A stretch of 26,977 nt of DNA from Auxenochlorella pyrenoidosa (lineage: Eukaryota > Chlorophyta > Trebouxiophyceae > Chlorellales > Chlorellaceae): NCBI GenBank assembly GCA_001430745.1, contig KQ481979.1, positions 150,906 to 177,882 on the forward strand. The letters run 5' to 3'. Positions 11,889 to 22,059 of this stretch are shown here, in pieces (positions within the stretch are counted from its first letter, which is position 1; the number at the start of each line of letters is the position of its first letter). Made by a program: the position numbers and the translations under genes. The notes under the pieces were generated by a model. That model was given only the letters and a program-made list of their open reading frames with translations. It was not told the origin of the DNA and did no database searches.

Positions 11889-12213
11889 GGCTGGATGTTG
11901 CAGGCCACTGTGTTCCCGCGCTGCGGTGGCGGCACCAGTGGCGGCGCTTCAAGTTGGCGGCGGCGGCAGCTGCCGCGGCTGCTGCCTGCGTTTTATGAGC
12001 GCCCAGCAAAGTTGTTTCGCCACTCTCGCCAGCCTTGCGGCGCCAGTTGCTTTCGGCGCCTCGTGACACTGCCGCGGGGCGGCGTGCTGCTCGCCGCACG
12101 GGGCGCTTTAGGCGCAGGACAAGTTAAAGAGTAAGCTGAGCGCAACAGGCTCATGCGCCTGAAGCCAAAATGCTGAGTTGTCGACAGCTGGTCGCAACAC
12201 CAAGCGGCGCCGA

Positions 12214-12237
12214 GATGGCGCTGAGAACAGCGCCATC
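12214..12237. repeat. Inverted repeat 1, 9-base perfect arms
   Basis: Arms GATGGCGCT (12214-12222) and AGCGCCATC (12229-12237) are perfectly complementary around a six-base loop, GAGAAC. It lies 326 bases upstream of the TFIIIC-subunit start codon. Confidence 0.8.
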
Positions 12238-12245
12238 CTGTCCAG

Positions 12246-12267
12246 GCCAACAACTCTCTTGGTTGGC
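12246..12267. repeat. Inverted repeat 2, 6-base perfect arms
   Basis: Arms GCCAAC (12246-12251) and GTTGGC (12262-12267) flank a ten-base loop. It is short enough to be chance alone, but it sits between two stronger inverted repeats. Confidence 0.5.
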
Positions 12268-12278
12268 GCTTGACGGTA

Positions 12279-12318
12279 ATGCCTTCTAACATCAATTGAT
12301 GCCATGGTTAGAAGGCAT
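12279..12318. repeat. Inverted repeat 3, 12-base perfect arms with nested palindrome
   Basis: Arms ATGCCTTCTAAC (12279-12290) and GTTAGAAGGCAT (12307-12318) match perfectly. The 16-base spacer begins with another perfect palindrome, ATCAATTGAT (12291-12300). It is AT-rich relative to its surroundings. It could be a hairpin RNA, a protein-binding palindrome, or a remnant of a terminal-inverted-repeat element. Confidence 0.8.
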
Positions 12319-12966
12319 GGCAGTCGTTGTCGCGAGCACGTGCTTGTAGCCACTACATTCCGGTGCCGTGCGACCTGCACGAGGACGGCCGATTCACTGC
12401 TCTGACATCACGACAATCCCCAAGTCATTGATTCATGTGAAAATATACCATGTAGCCGCACGGGAAGGGGAGCGAACACGATGGCACTATTGCATGCATG
12501 TCAAGAAAGCAGCACAAAACGGAGCTTGCAACGAGGCAGGCAACAAAGTTGCATTGCGACATTTTGATCTGCAAAATGTTTTTTAACTCTCGTTAATCAC
12601 AGTTTGGACAGATGTGTACAATGTCACATTTGGCGGCTTGAGTGGCCCAGCAGGGACCACCAGTTGTGTGAAACAGCAGGCATGAGCTGCACTGGCGTTT
12701 CGGAGGCGGCATGGCAGGAGGGTTAAAAGGAGTGCGCGGCCTGGAACCTATTCGACATGCCAATTAGCACCGATGCTGCTTGATAAACGCCAGCCGGCGA
12801 CCAAATACGAGAAGATGCGGGAGCCCCATAGCACGCTCCGCAGCCGACAGGGATAGACTGTCGATAGGAGAGAGCACAGGCGCCAGGTAGCACTCGATTT
12901 GTTTCTGGTCTGCTGCCAGCGCTTACACAGCAACCCTGAGCAAGAGGAACGAGGGTTGCAGCAAAT

Positions 12967-15900
12967 ATGCAGACACCCTCCGCGCTGCGCGCATCTTTCA
13001 ACGCCGTGAGCTACGACACATATTCTGCATGTCTACAGGAGCATTTGACACTGTCGAAGGGTTGATACCTGCGCCCCGCCCATGACCCTCGTGCTGGCTG
13101 CACCCCGACTCCCCTGCAGCTGGTGGTGTCGCACCAGGTGCAGCGGCCAGGCGCTGCACGCAGCTATGCCCCGCGCAAGCAGCACAAGCAGCAGCAAGGC
13201 TCTGCCGCCCGCTGGGCGGCAGGCTGGGAGCTCGCCGCCGTCCGCGCCGACCAGGCTGCCGACACCGCCGATACTGCTGCCATTGAGCTGATCTCGGAGA
13301 TCACTCGCAGCGTGGACCAGACACACGCTGCTGCGCTGCAGCGCAATGCCGCCGCCGCGCTCGAGGGCCTAGCAACAGGCGCTGGCAGCGAGCTCAAGCA
13401 GAAGGTGGGCAGAAATGTGCACGCTGTGCGCTCACAGGACACATCGCCAACTGTGCCACCCACTCAGTCAGGGCCTTGAGAAGCTCTCGTGTGCTGTCTT
13501 GGGCTCCTCCGCCGCTGCCCTCCTCTCACTGCTTCCCTGCCCCACCTGGCGTGCCTGCTGCAGGTGATGGCCTCCATCTTGGACCTGCAAAAGGGCCTGC
13601 TGGAGCGAGAGACCGAGGTGGGGGCTGCCGCCAGCCGAGAGCCGCGCGCAGCAGTCGCCGCCTGCGAATTCAGCAGCGTGCATGCCCGGCGCCGACAAAG
13701 CAGGGCGATGCCAGGCGCAGCTGCGTCCGCACTACTCGTCTCCCTGCCTTGCAACTTCCTCCCTTCCTGCCCGCGAATGCATGCCAGCTCCACCACCGGT
13801 CGTGCCCATGGCCCGCCTCCCTGCCAACCGCCCATCACTCCACCCTGGGCGGCCCCTCCTGCCCTCGCCGCAGGTCCGCCTGCTGCTGCTGGCCGCGCTG
13901 TGCGGCGAGCACCTGCTGCTGCTGGGCCCCCCCGGCACCGCCAAGTCGGAGCTGTCGCGCCGCCTGTCAAAGCTGACGGGAGGGCGCTACTTTGAGCGCC
14001 TGCTCACGCGCTTCTCCGTGCCCGAGGAGCTGTTTGGCCCGCTGTCCATGCGCGGCCTGGAGAACGACCAGTGAGCTTGAGGGGGGGGGGGGGGGGGGGG
14101 GGCATGCAGGCAGAGTGCAGGCGTTGGGACCCCCCAGCTTGGGCTCCCTGGGCATGCCTGGCCCTTGGTGCGCCCCTCCTCTCCAGCGGCTGGAGCGCGA
14201 CGCGCTGTGGCGGGCCTGAACCCCCCCTCCCCCCTCGCGGGCGCCGCCCGCAGGTATGTGCGCCAGATTGACGGCTACCTGCCCACCGCCGAGGTGGCCT
14301 TCATCGACGAGATCTTCAAGGTGGGGCCGCCGCCGCAGGATGGGCAGGGAGCAGGCTTGTGATGCGAAGAGGCAGCCTGCCCGGCACAGGTTATAAGGGC
14401 AGGCTCCGACGGGCAGCGGGGCGCTGGCCGCATTCCTGTGGCACTGGCCGCACTCCTGCAAGCGTGTGCCGCGTCGGTTCCATCCTCTGGTGGCCCGCCT
14501 CTGGTCCCAAATGGGCCTGGCTCATTGTGGCCCCCGTCCCCCCTCCCGGCGCAGGCCAACTCTGCCATCCTGAACGCCCTGCTGACCCTGCTGAACGAGC
14601 GGCTGTTTGACAACGGCAACGAGCGCATTGAGGTGCCGCTGACGTGCCTGGTGAGGGCTGCAGCGGCAAGGGCATGCGCAGCGGCTTTTGAGGCGTGCCG
14701 CGCATGCGGCCCACGCAGCAAGCGTCGCGCCATCCTCTCGCATCTCTCCGGCAAGGCTGGCCCGACGTCTTGCCCGGCATGCACGCCGCGTGTCGCCCTG
14801 CATGCCGCCCCACCACCCTGGGCACCAAACCCCTGGGTGCGCCTGCCCCCCCCCCCCCCGCCCCGCAGGTGGGCGCCTCCAACGAGCTGCCCGAGAGCGA
14901 GGAGCTGGACGCGCTGTACGACCGCTTCCTCATCCGCCGCAACGTGGCGCAGGCAGGGCACGGGGCCGGGCTGGCGGGGCCGAGAGGGAGGGCGGGGCCA
15001 GGGGGGAAGGGGCCCATGCGTGAGGGCACATGCGGGAGCCCCAAAACAGGGCAGCCAAACAGGCGACCTGCTGTGCGGCCACCCCACGCATGCCTGGGGG
15101 CCTGTCGATCCGCCGTTCCAGCGCTCGCTGAGCTGCCGCCCCGCTGACCGGCCCGCGCGACTGCCCTGCTGCGCCCGCAGGTGTCTGCCGCCCAGCTGGG
15201 CACGCTGGCCAAGCTGGCGGCGGGCACGCTGGATGAGGGGGACCGCATGAGCTCCGATGAGGCGGCCGGGGGCCAGGCAGCTGAGCTGGCCATGGAGGAC
15301 TTCAGGTGGGGCCTGGGGGGGGCTGCCTAGGCTGCAGGGCCAGGGGAACCTGGCGGCCGAGAGTGGGCGGCGCCGGCAGCCACGCTGCCTTCCGCTTGTG
15401 CCTCACCCAAGGGCTGCCAGGGCGGCACCAGCCGGCCCGCTGGCCGACTGCGCACGCCCGCCTTTGTGCCGTTCCGCTGCTGCCAGCTTGCCCACCCGAA
15501 ACCTTCCATGGCGGCCCGTCGGCCTGCCCGCAGGAGCACCGCCACCCAGGCCTACGGCTCTGTGGACGTGCCAGAGGCGGTCATCGACCTGCTCACCGGC
15601 GTGCGCAACTACCTGCAGGCAAGGCCGGCTGCACGGGCGGCTGCCCAGCCCTGGGCGCCGCCACACAGGGATGCGCTGCGCTGGACCACCTGCGCCCCTG
15701 CCCTGAGCCAGCCATGCCTCTGGGCCCGCAGCCCCCAAATCCTGTCCGCCCCGAGCCGCCCTGCAGGACAAGTGCGAGCCGCCGGTGTACGTCTCAGACC
15801 GGCGCTTCATGAAGGCCGTCAAGATGCTGCAGGTGGGGGCGGGAGGCAGCGCTCCGGGGGAAACCGCGCCGGCGCGCTGCACACGGCCCTGGCGCCTCCT

Positions 15901-17553
15901 CGGGGGTTTGGCGCCGAGCAGCGTGTGTGGCGGCTGCAACCACTCTTCCTGCGCCTTCCGTTCCAAAGCCGACCAGCCTTCATCAACCGCAAGCACCCCG
16001 AGCACTCAACTCGCTAACACCAACCATCCGCCCACTCACCCAACCTCCCAACCCAACCCAACCCCCACCCGGCAGGTGGCCGCCTTTGCCGACGGGCGCA
16101 GCGCGGTCAACGAGTACGACTGCCTCCTGCTGGAGTTTGTGCTGGGCCAGCGGCCCGACGACGCGCACGTGAGCCGCCGCCCGGCAGCCCCGCTAGCTCC
16201 GCGCCCGCTGCCGCCACTCGCGCATTCCGCAGCCCACCAGTCTGCCCCTCCTGTGCTGCGCCCGTTCCTTGCGACGCTTGCATCAGGAGCAGAGGCCATG
16301 CACCAGTGCACTGTAGAGCGCCCGGCCGCGGCCCCTGCCCCGCGCGCGTCCTCCGCTCCCGTCTCCCAACCCACGAAATTTCTCGCTTTCTCCTCCAGGG
16401 GCCAGGTCCACAGGACCTGCTTCTCCCTACTCTCCCCTCCCTCCCTCGCTCACCCGCGCCCCACCCCCCGTCCCCTCCCCACTGTGCGCCCGCCGCCGCA
16501 GAAGGTCAAGGCCTTCCTGCTGGAGACGATTGCCTCCGACCCGGGCCTGCAGCAGACGGAGCTGGTGTTCCTGGGCCTGTTTGGCCGCGCCTGCCGCGTG
16601 CTGGAGACCGCCAACGCGCAGGTGGGGGGCGCGACAGCCGAGACGGGCCGGCCGGACAGGCGCTGGCGGGGGGGTGGCCGCCCCGCCCCGCCAATCTGCC
16701 CCCGGGGGCCGGCACGCCGCGTGGAGCCCTCGCCGTGGCGCTTGCCTCTGTTGCCTCGCTGTGCTGCCCTGCCTGCCTGCCGCGCACACCTAGCAGTCGG
16801 GCCGAGCCGCCCCTTGCTGCCCTGCGCCTCCCTCCCGCTTGCCCCTGGCCCGCCCCCACCGCCGCTGCCGCGCACCCGCCCCGCCCTGGGCCGCAGGAGG
16901 TGGCGGAGGCGCGGCGTGAGTGTGCCTCGCTGGTGGAGCTGCTGGACCTGCGGCAGGGCGGGCTGGCGGCCGCGCTGGAGGGCGGCTTCCCGGAGCTGCG
17001 CGCCACGGTGTGGCAGAGCGAGGCCAGCGTGCAGGCGGCGGTGCAGGCGCTGACGCCGCAGATGACGGAGAACAAGAAGCGGGTGCGCGGGCGGGCGGGC
17101 AGGCAGCCAGCGCGTGAGGGGAGGGTGACGGCGAGTGGCGCTACCGGTGTGGCCAGCCCGCCCGGGTGGGGAGGGTGACGGCGGAGTGGCGCTGCCGGCG
17201 CGGGCGGCCCCGTCTTGCCGTCCCTCCCTCCTCTGCACCACACCTCCCCATCCCCGCCCTGCCTGCTGTGCCCCGCAGGCCGAGGACCTGCTGCGCGAGG
17301 CGCTGCTGCTGCAGGCCGCGCTGGACAAGGCCGTGCCGGCCGCGGTGCTGGAGCGCCTGCTGCCCAAGCGGTACAAGCAGTACCAGAAGGTGCGATGCGC
17401 GCTGGGGAGGGGCAGGCGGGCGGCCGGGCCGTGGCGCCGCACACTGCCGGCCGGCTTGGCTGCGCGTGTGGTGCCCAGTTACCCCTGTCTCAAGGACCTG
17501 CCGCCTCTTCCTCTCGTGTTGACATGCCGCAGGGCATCAGCGGCCGTGCCTGA
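12967..17553 (+). CDS. RavA/MoxR-family AAA+ ATPase, probably plastid-targeted
   Basis: Exons: 12967-13005, 13120-13404, 13564-13617, 13874-14070, 14254-14320, 14555-14650, 14869-14952, 15181-15305, 15534-15618, 15767-15832, 16076-16168, 16502-16621, 16897-17082, 17279-17389 and 17533-17553, joined in one frame of 542 residues ending at TGA. The tiny first exon was chosen because the frame of exon 2 has no ATG after its upstream stop, and MQTPSALRASFNA plus the next Arg-rich residues resembles a chloroplast transit peptide. Walker A is GPPGTAKS (144-151), in the MoxR form with Ala before Lys. Walker B is VAFIDEI (206-212), sensor 1 is GASNELPES (from 248), and the arginine-finger segment is LYDRFLIRR. 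YVSDRRFMKAVKMLQ and AAFADGRSAVNEYD match RavA after the AAA+ module. The C-terminal part is helical. E. coli RavA is about 500 residues and works with a VWA partner. A role as a plastid chaperone-like ATPase is inferred. Intron 9 has a GC donor. Confidence 0.87.
14081..14102 (+). repeat. Homopolymer tract of 22 G at an intron 5' end
   Basis: An uninterrupted run of 22 G starts 11 bases after the end of exon 4 of the RavA-like gene (donor GT at 14071). Such runs are prone to length change and sequencing error, and RNA from this strand could form a G-quadruplex close to the donor. Confidence 0.85.
17118..17198 (+). repeat. Local direct repeat in a RavA-like gene intron
   Basis: A unit of about 30 bases beginning GGGGAGGGTGACGGCG at about 17118-17147 recurs at about 17168-17198 with a one-base insertion and a substitution. 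Both copies lie in the intron between exons 13 and 14, so it looks like a recent local duplication without coding effect. Confidence 0.7.
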
Positions 17554-18071
17554 GCTGTGGCAGCGACGCGCCTGCCTGTTTAAAAGCGCCGGCACAGCTG
17601 CAGCCCAAGCCTGGACGGCCTATGAACACTGTGCTCGCATGCTCACAACGCTATATCACGACAATACCCACGTTTTTGCCGCGCATGTGCGCAACAACCT
17701 GCCCTTCTATGCCTGCCTGCTAGAACTGAACCAAGGTCGGTGGTAGCGGCGAGGATGTCAAACCCATGCCTTCTTGCTCCCGCCATCCCATGTCCTGCGG
17801 AGTCCTGGAAACAACCTGGCAACGCCTCCACTCCCTCAAGAATGTCCCACTCCATGCTAGAAACGCCTTCTCTTGATTGCATTCTGCCCCTTCCAGCGCT
17901 CCACATCTGTGCTCCTGTCTGCTGCCAGCAGCCCTGCCGCTGCATCACTTTTTGTTTGGTCATTCCTGTAGCGCAGTCGGAGGCATCGCTTCCTCCCCCC
18001 ACTTTTCAATGAATGTGCTAACGTTCTCTCTTGCTGCTGTGTGTGCCTGCCAGCTGCAGCCGCCCCACGTT

Positions 18072-18076
18072 TGTAA
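18072..18076 (+). terminator. Candidate TGTAA poly(A) signal for the RavA-like gene
   Basis: TGTAA is the common poly(A) signal in green algae. This is the only copy I noticed on the plus strand between the RavA-like stop codon and the bestrophin start. A five-base motif can occur by chance, so the call is weak. Confidence 0.35.
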
Positions 18077-18353
18077 CGACGAATGTACGTTCTCCATGCA
18101 TTGGCAGGCTGGTGAAACATGCGAGTGCTGCACTGAGATGAGAAATAGCTCTGACTCAGGGTTTGCAGATGCCATCAAGGTGGCATTGGCCAGATGAGGG
18201 AACAGGCAGGAAATCCAAATGTCATTGAAGTTCATGTGCTTGTTTTGTGCAGGACGGTATCATGGCTGTCAAGTGCCCTGGTGCGCATGCCACTTAGCAT
18301 TGCATCTGGCTGCACAGCCACACTGGACCTTGCAGAAACCGGGCACAATCGAC

Positions 18354-18383
18354 AATGCCGAATATGGCAATGCCGAGGATGGC
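18354..18383. repeat. 15-base tandem repeat, two copies
   Basis: AATGCCGAATATGGC (18354-18368) is followed directly by AATGCCGAGGATGGC (18369-18383), differing at two positions. It lies about 350 bases upstream of the bestrophin start. No function is evident. Confidence 0.7.
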
Positions 18384-18736
18384 AAGGAGCATCCAACAAA
18401 GTCCACACTGGCAGTGACAGCCGATGTGGCCCTTGAAGCTTCCCTTGATTCAGAGTAACACTTCACAACATAATCTGCAGAAGATCCCGTGTTCTTTGAA
18501 GTGGAAGCATGTCGAATTGGGAGGCAAAGCACATCAGATGTCAGCACTCTCATGCCACGTGCGCTGCTGTCGTTGCGGCACAGCGCGGTGCAGGTTTTCC
18601 AAGTGCTCGAGAGCGGCCATCAGCGTATAGCACTCGTGTGTTGGTATCTGAAGATTATACCAAGGGTTGGTCTCCTGTTGTGAGCGTATGGCCGGCCACA
18701 CCGACAGCGGAGCCCGAGAGTGGCTTCTCGGCGCGG

Positions 18737-21700
18737 ATGCTGCCGAGAATGGGGCTCGGGGCGGCACTGGCAGCTCGGGGCTCGGGGCCTGCGACAGCAA
18801 CCTGGATGGCGGCACTGCAGCGCCGGCGCCGTCTGCAGCACAGCTGCTTGATGTGAGGTGCGTGGCCTGGCTTGCTTGCTTGCTCTGGACCCTGCACCAG
18901 CATGCATTTGTATGTGCCCAAGGTGCTCATCGTGCCTGTCGCATGCTGTCTGGCAGGTGGAACGGCGCCGGCTGCTGCGCCTCCAGCGGCGCCGGCCTGC
19001 GCCGCCGCTGCTCTGTGGCTGCGGGCCTGGGCACCACGGCAGAGCAGGCGGTGGGCGATGCCTACAAGGAGGCGCGCCGTCGGGATGTGCGCACGGTGTT
19101 CAACCACCTGCGCTGGAAGCAGCACCGCAGCAGCTGCCGCTACTGGCGCCACCTCTTGGGCAGCTGGGGCGGGCGCAGCGTGGCGGATGTCGAGGGCGAG
19201 ACAGTGGCGGCATTCGACCTGCCCAGCAAGGCAAGGGCGGGATTTGCCCTTCTGCTGTGCAGCAGTTTTGATACAGTCACATTGCAGCTGGCGCCTGCCC
19301 TCTTGCACTGCTGAGCGCAACAGCAAGTCAGTTCAAAACAGCAGCAATCCTTCTTGCCCTCGGCCTGCAGGTGCGTGGTCTGTCCGGGCCCTTGCTCTAC
19401 GTGCTCTTCATCTCCACCCTTGTGGCCGGAGACCATGCGCTGGTTGAGGCAAGTTGAGGGCGGGCATTCAGGGTTTCCTGCTGCCCTGGCCTTTGAATTG
19501 TTACAAAGTGCTTGCTTGTCTGCTCGCCAGTAGCGGCTCTGCCACCTCGGACCAGTGCTCCAATGCTTAAACGGCCCTTTTTGTGTCCACTGTTGCCTCA
19601 ACACAGGCAGGCAAGCTTCCGCATGCCTGGACAGACTGGCTGAACCTTGGGAACAATGCGCCGTTTCAGCTCTCGTCATTTGCCCTCTCGCTCCTCCTGG
19701 TGTTCCGGTGCGTGGCAGCACGGCAGTAGCAGCACGGCCTGCCTGTGCCAAGGGGCAGGAAATCGGCAGGAGCCGCCCTGGCAATGCGTGCGCTGACTTG
19801 CAGCCCACTCTCTGGCGTGCTACGATGCCCTCCTGTGCACCTCAACTGAGGCGCGACCGTTCCCAGCAACTCCCCCCCTGCAGTACCAACGCCAGCTACT
19901 CCCGCTTCCTGGACGCCCGCAAGGCAAGTCCCAGCCAAACTCTGGGGCTGTGACTGCCAGCCACCTCCGCCCAACATGCCCGCAAGCCCGCCATCCCCCT
20001 GTATAGGGGCGGGTGCGCACGCTGGGCCCCCACCTCGCTGGCCCTGGGTGCGCCCTGCAGGCCTGGGGCAGCATGACAAACCGTTGCCGGGACCTGGCGC
20101 GGCAGGGCCTCACCTACGTGCCCCCCGAGCGGCAGGACCTGCAGGCCATGCTGTGCCGCTGGCTGGTCGCCTTTGCGTGAGTGAAATAGCCACGGCAGTG
20201 CCTGGTCAGGGCAGGGCCGGTTCAGCCAGGTTGGGGCTGCCCGCGATGCCTCCGTGTTCCTGTCCTGCTTCCCATGCACCTGGTGTGCAACGCCAGCGCA
20301 GGCCTCCGCCTCCTGATCCGTACAACTGCGGGTGACCCCCTCCCCTCCCCTCCCCCCCTTGACAGCTACTCGATGATGTGCTCGCTGCGCGAGGATGGGG
20401 ACGAGGGCGCCGAGCTGGGCGGGGTGCTGCCGCCGCAGGAGCTGGGCGCCCTCCTTGCCGCCACCCACAGGCCACTCTACTGCCTGCAGGTGCAGGGCCA
20501 GACTGTTGGCTGGATACAGGATTTGAGAATGGAGTGGGCATGATGATCAGGCGGCCACACCTTGCCCCAGAGAATGCTGCAGCTGCTCAGCGGCATGGCA
20601 AGAAGGGCATGGCTCCGCCCAGCCGGGTGGAATGTTGTAAGCTCCCAAAACGCTGGCTGCCCCCCCGGCTGCACCTGTCCCGGCCTGCAGGTGCTGTCCA
20701 GCTTAGTGGCGGAAGCTTCTGCAGCAGCGGCGTTGTCGCAGCAGCCATGCCTGCAGGCGGGGCTGGGCCTGCAGCTGCAGATGGATGCAAATTTGACAGC
20801 CTTGGAGGTGAGGTTGTTGCTGCCGTGGTGGCGGGAAGCTTGCGCTCTTGCACAAGCCAAGACGCAGGCCATGCAGCTGGGCTGCCCTGTGCCCAGCCCT
20901 ATCTCTGCGGGCCAATGTTGAGGCACAATGCAACCGAGCTCAGGCGGGGCACCGGCCATGCAGTCGCCTCCCCAGTCAGTTGCTTGCCCGCTTAGTGTGC
21001 CCTCCGCTGTCCCCGGGTTCATGGCAGGACGCCCTGGGGACATGCGAGCGCATCCTGCGCACGCCCATCCCCCTGGCATACACCCGGCACACCAGCCGCT
21101 TCATGGTGCGCACGAGCCCGCCCGCCCGGCGGCGCTTTTTGCGCCCCTCCTCGCTTCCCGTGTTCAGTGCCTGCATCCCCTGCCGGCTGCCACTCGACAT
21201 GGCACAGAGCGAGGGAGGCCTGCCTGCCCAGCGCAGCATTGCCACCTCCCGCGTGCCCTCCCACACCCCTCCCGCAGATGATCTGGCTGTCGCTGCTGCC
21301 GCTGACGCTGTGGGAGTCGTGCGGCTGGGCGATGCTGCCCTTGTCCCTCACCATAGCCTTCCTCCTGCTGGGTGCGCCAACACGCCGTGCACCGCCTTCT
21401 GCTTGGTGGCTGCCCTTTATTGCACAGGTTTGCCAGCCACGCCGCGACGTGCTCATAATCCTTTCTGGCAAGGCAGAGGATGCCTGACCTTCCTGATCCT
21501 CTGCTGGCACGCTGTGACCAGCCGACCACCAGGGCATGCTCTGCTGCGCTGGTTGCCCTGTGCAGGCATCGAGGAGATTGGGGTGAGCATTGAGGAGCCC
21601 TTCTCCATCCTGCCGCTCTGCCACATCTGCGGCACCATCCGGAGGAACGTCGGGGAGCTGCTGGCAGCAACGGCAGGCGGCAGCCAGGGGATCGACGCGC

Positions 21701-21810
21701 AGTCCCTCGGCGGGGCGGTGGCGGTGCCCCCCGCCAGCCTGGTGGCGGCTGCGCTGAAGGGCGAGGGTTCCAGCAGGCAGGCTCGGCCTTGGGAGGCAAC
21801 AGCGGCATGA
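18737..21810 (+). CDS. Bestrophin-family anion channel, probably thylakoid
   Basis: Exons: 18737-18852, 18957-19230, 19371-19448, 19607-19707, 19884-19923, 20061-20176, 20366-20489, 20691-20807, 21028-21105, 21278-21371 and 21566-21810, joined in one frame of 460 residues. The bestrophin signature is complete: a pre-membrane segment (VFNHLRWKQHRSSCRYW), the first helix (SGPLLYVLFISTLVAG), FQLSSFALSLLLVFRTNSSY, SRFLDARKAWGSM, a late hydrophobic pair (MIWLSLLPLTLW; LPLSLTIAFLLLGIEEIG) and the conserved SIEEPFSILPL. Plant and algal members conduct anions across the thylakoid; Chlamydomonas BST1-3 supply bicarbonate to the lumen for carbon concentration, and Arabidopsis VCCN1 conducts chloride. 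The substrate here is inferred from kinship. The chosen start gives an Ala/Arg-rich, acid-free N-terminus like a transit peptide. An alternative start at 18688 also splices in frame using a donor five bases downstream. Introns after exons 2, 3 and 5 have GC donors. Confidence 0.86.
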
Positions 21811-22059
21811 TGCTGTGTGCATGCGTGCATGGGGCATGCCGCGCTGATGTGGTGCATAAGCTTGTGGCCCTTGCTAAAGTGTCGCAGAATGGAAGGCTGT
21901 TCCCCCTTGCAACCCTGTTCCACGTCCATGCTCACCACCACAATGCCTTGCTCCTGCGCAAGTTGTGCAGTGGGTTGTACATGGCACGACAGCAAGTGTA
22001 CAGGGCAGAGGCATACCAGGCGCAAGTGCAGGAGGGGGACTGCCGGCCCGGGCGGCGGC
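21811..22059. other. Convergent intergenic gap
   Basis: The bestrophin and POP4 stop codons face each other across 249 bases, which must hold both 3' UTRs unless the transcripts overlap. I see no TGTAA signal on either strand, so overlapping 3' ends are possible. Confidence 0.45.

Larger units (their letters stand above)
11889..12966. promoter_or_regulatory. Divergent intergenic region between the TFIIIC subunit and RavA-like genes
   Basis: The two start codons face away from each other across 1078 bases, so both promoters lie here. The half near 11888 is GC-rich and looks like the 5' UTR of the TFIIIC subunit. From about 12130 the sequence is less GC-rich and has three inverted repeats, listed separately. 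I see no tRNA, no convincing ORF and no clear TATA element. Confidence 0.55.
17554..18736. other. Intergenic: RavA-like 3' UTR and bestrophin upstream region
   Basis: The two neighbours are co-directional, so this stretch holds the 3' UTR of the first and the promoter and 5' UTR of the second. It is less GC-rich than the exons. A TGTAA pentamer, the usual green-algal poly(A) signal, lies at 18072-18076 and would give a 3' UTR of about 520 bases. A 15-base tandem repeat lies at 18354-18383. Short ORFs on both strands show no recognisable domain and I do not call them genes. Confidence 0.5.

Noticed and set aside
14275..15087. Minus-strand ORF of 270 codons, with others up to 330 codons at 16450-17442
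   Set aside because: They run across exons and introns of the RavA-like gene on the opposite strand and show no domain.
17554..18687. Several ORFs of 60-200 codons on both strands
   Set aside because: They have no domain or fitting splice signals, and the base composition fits UTR and promoter DNA.
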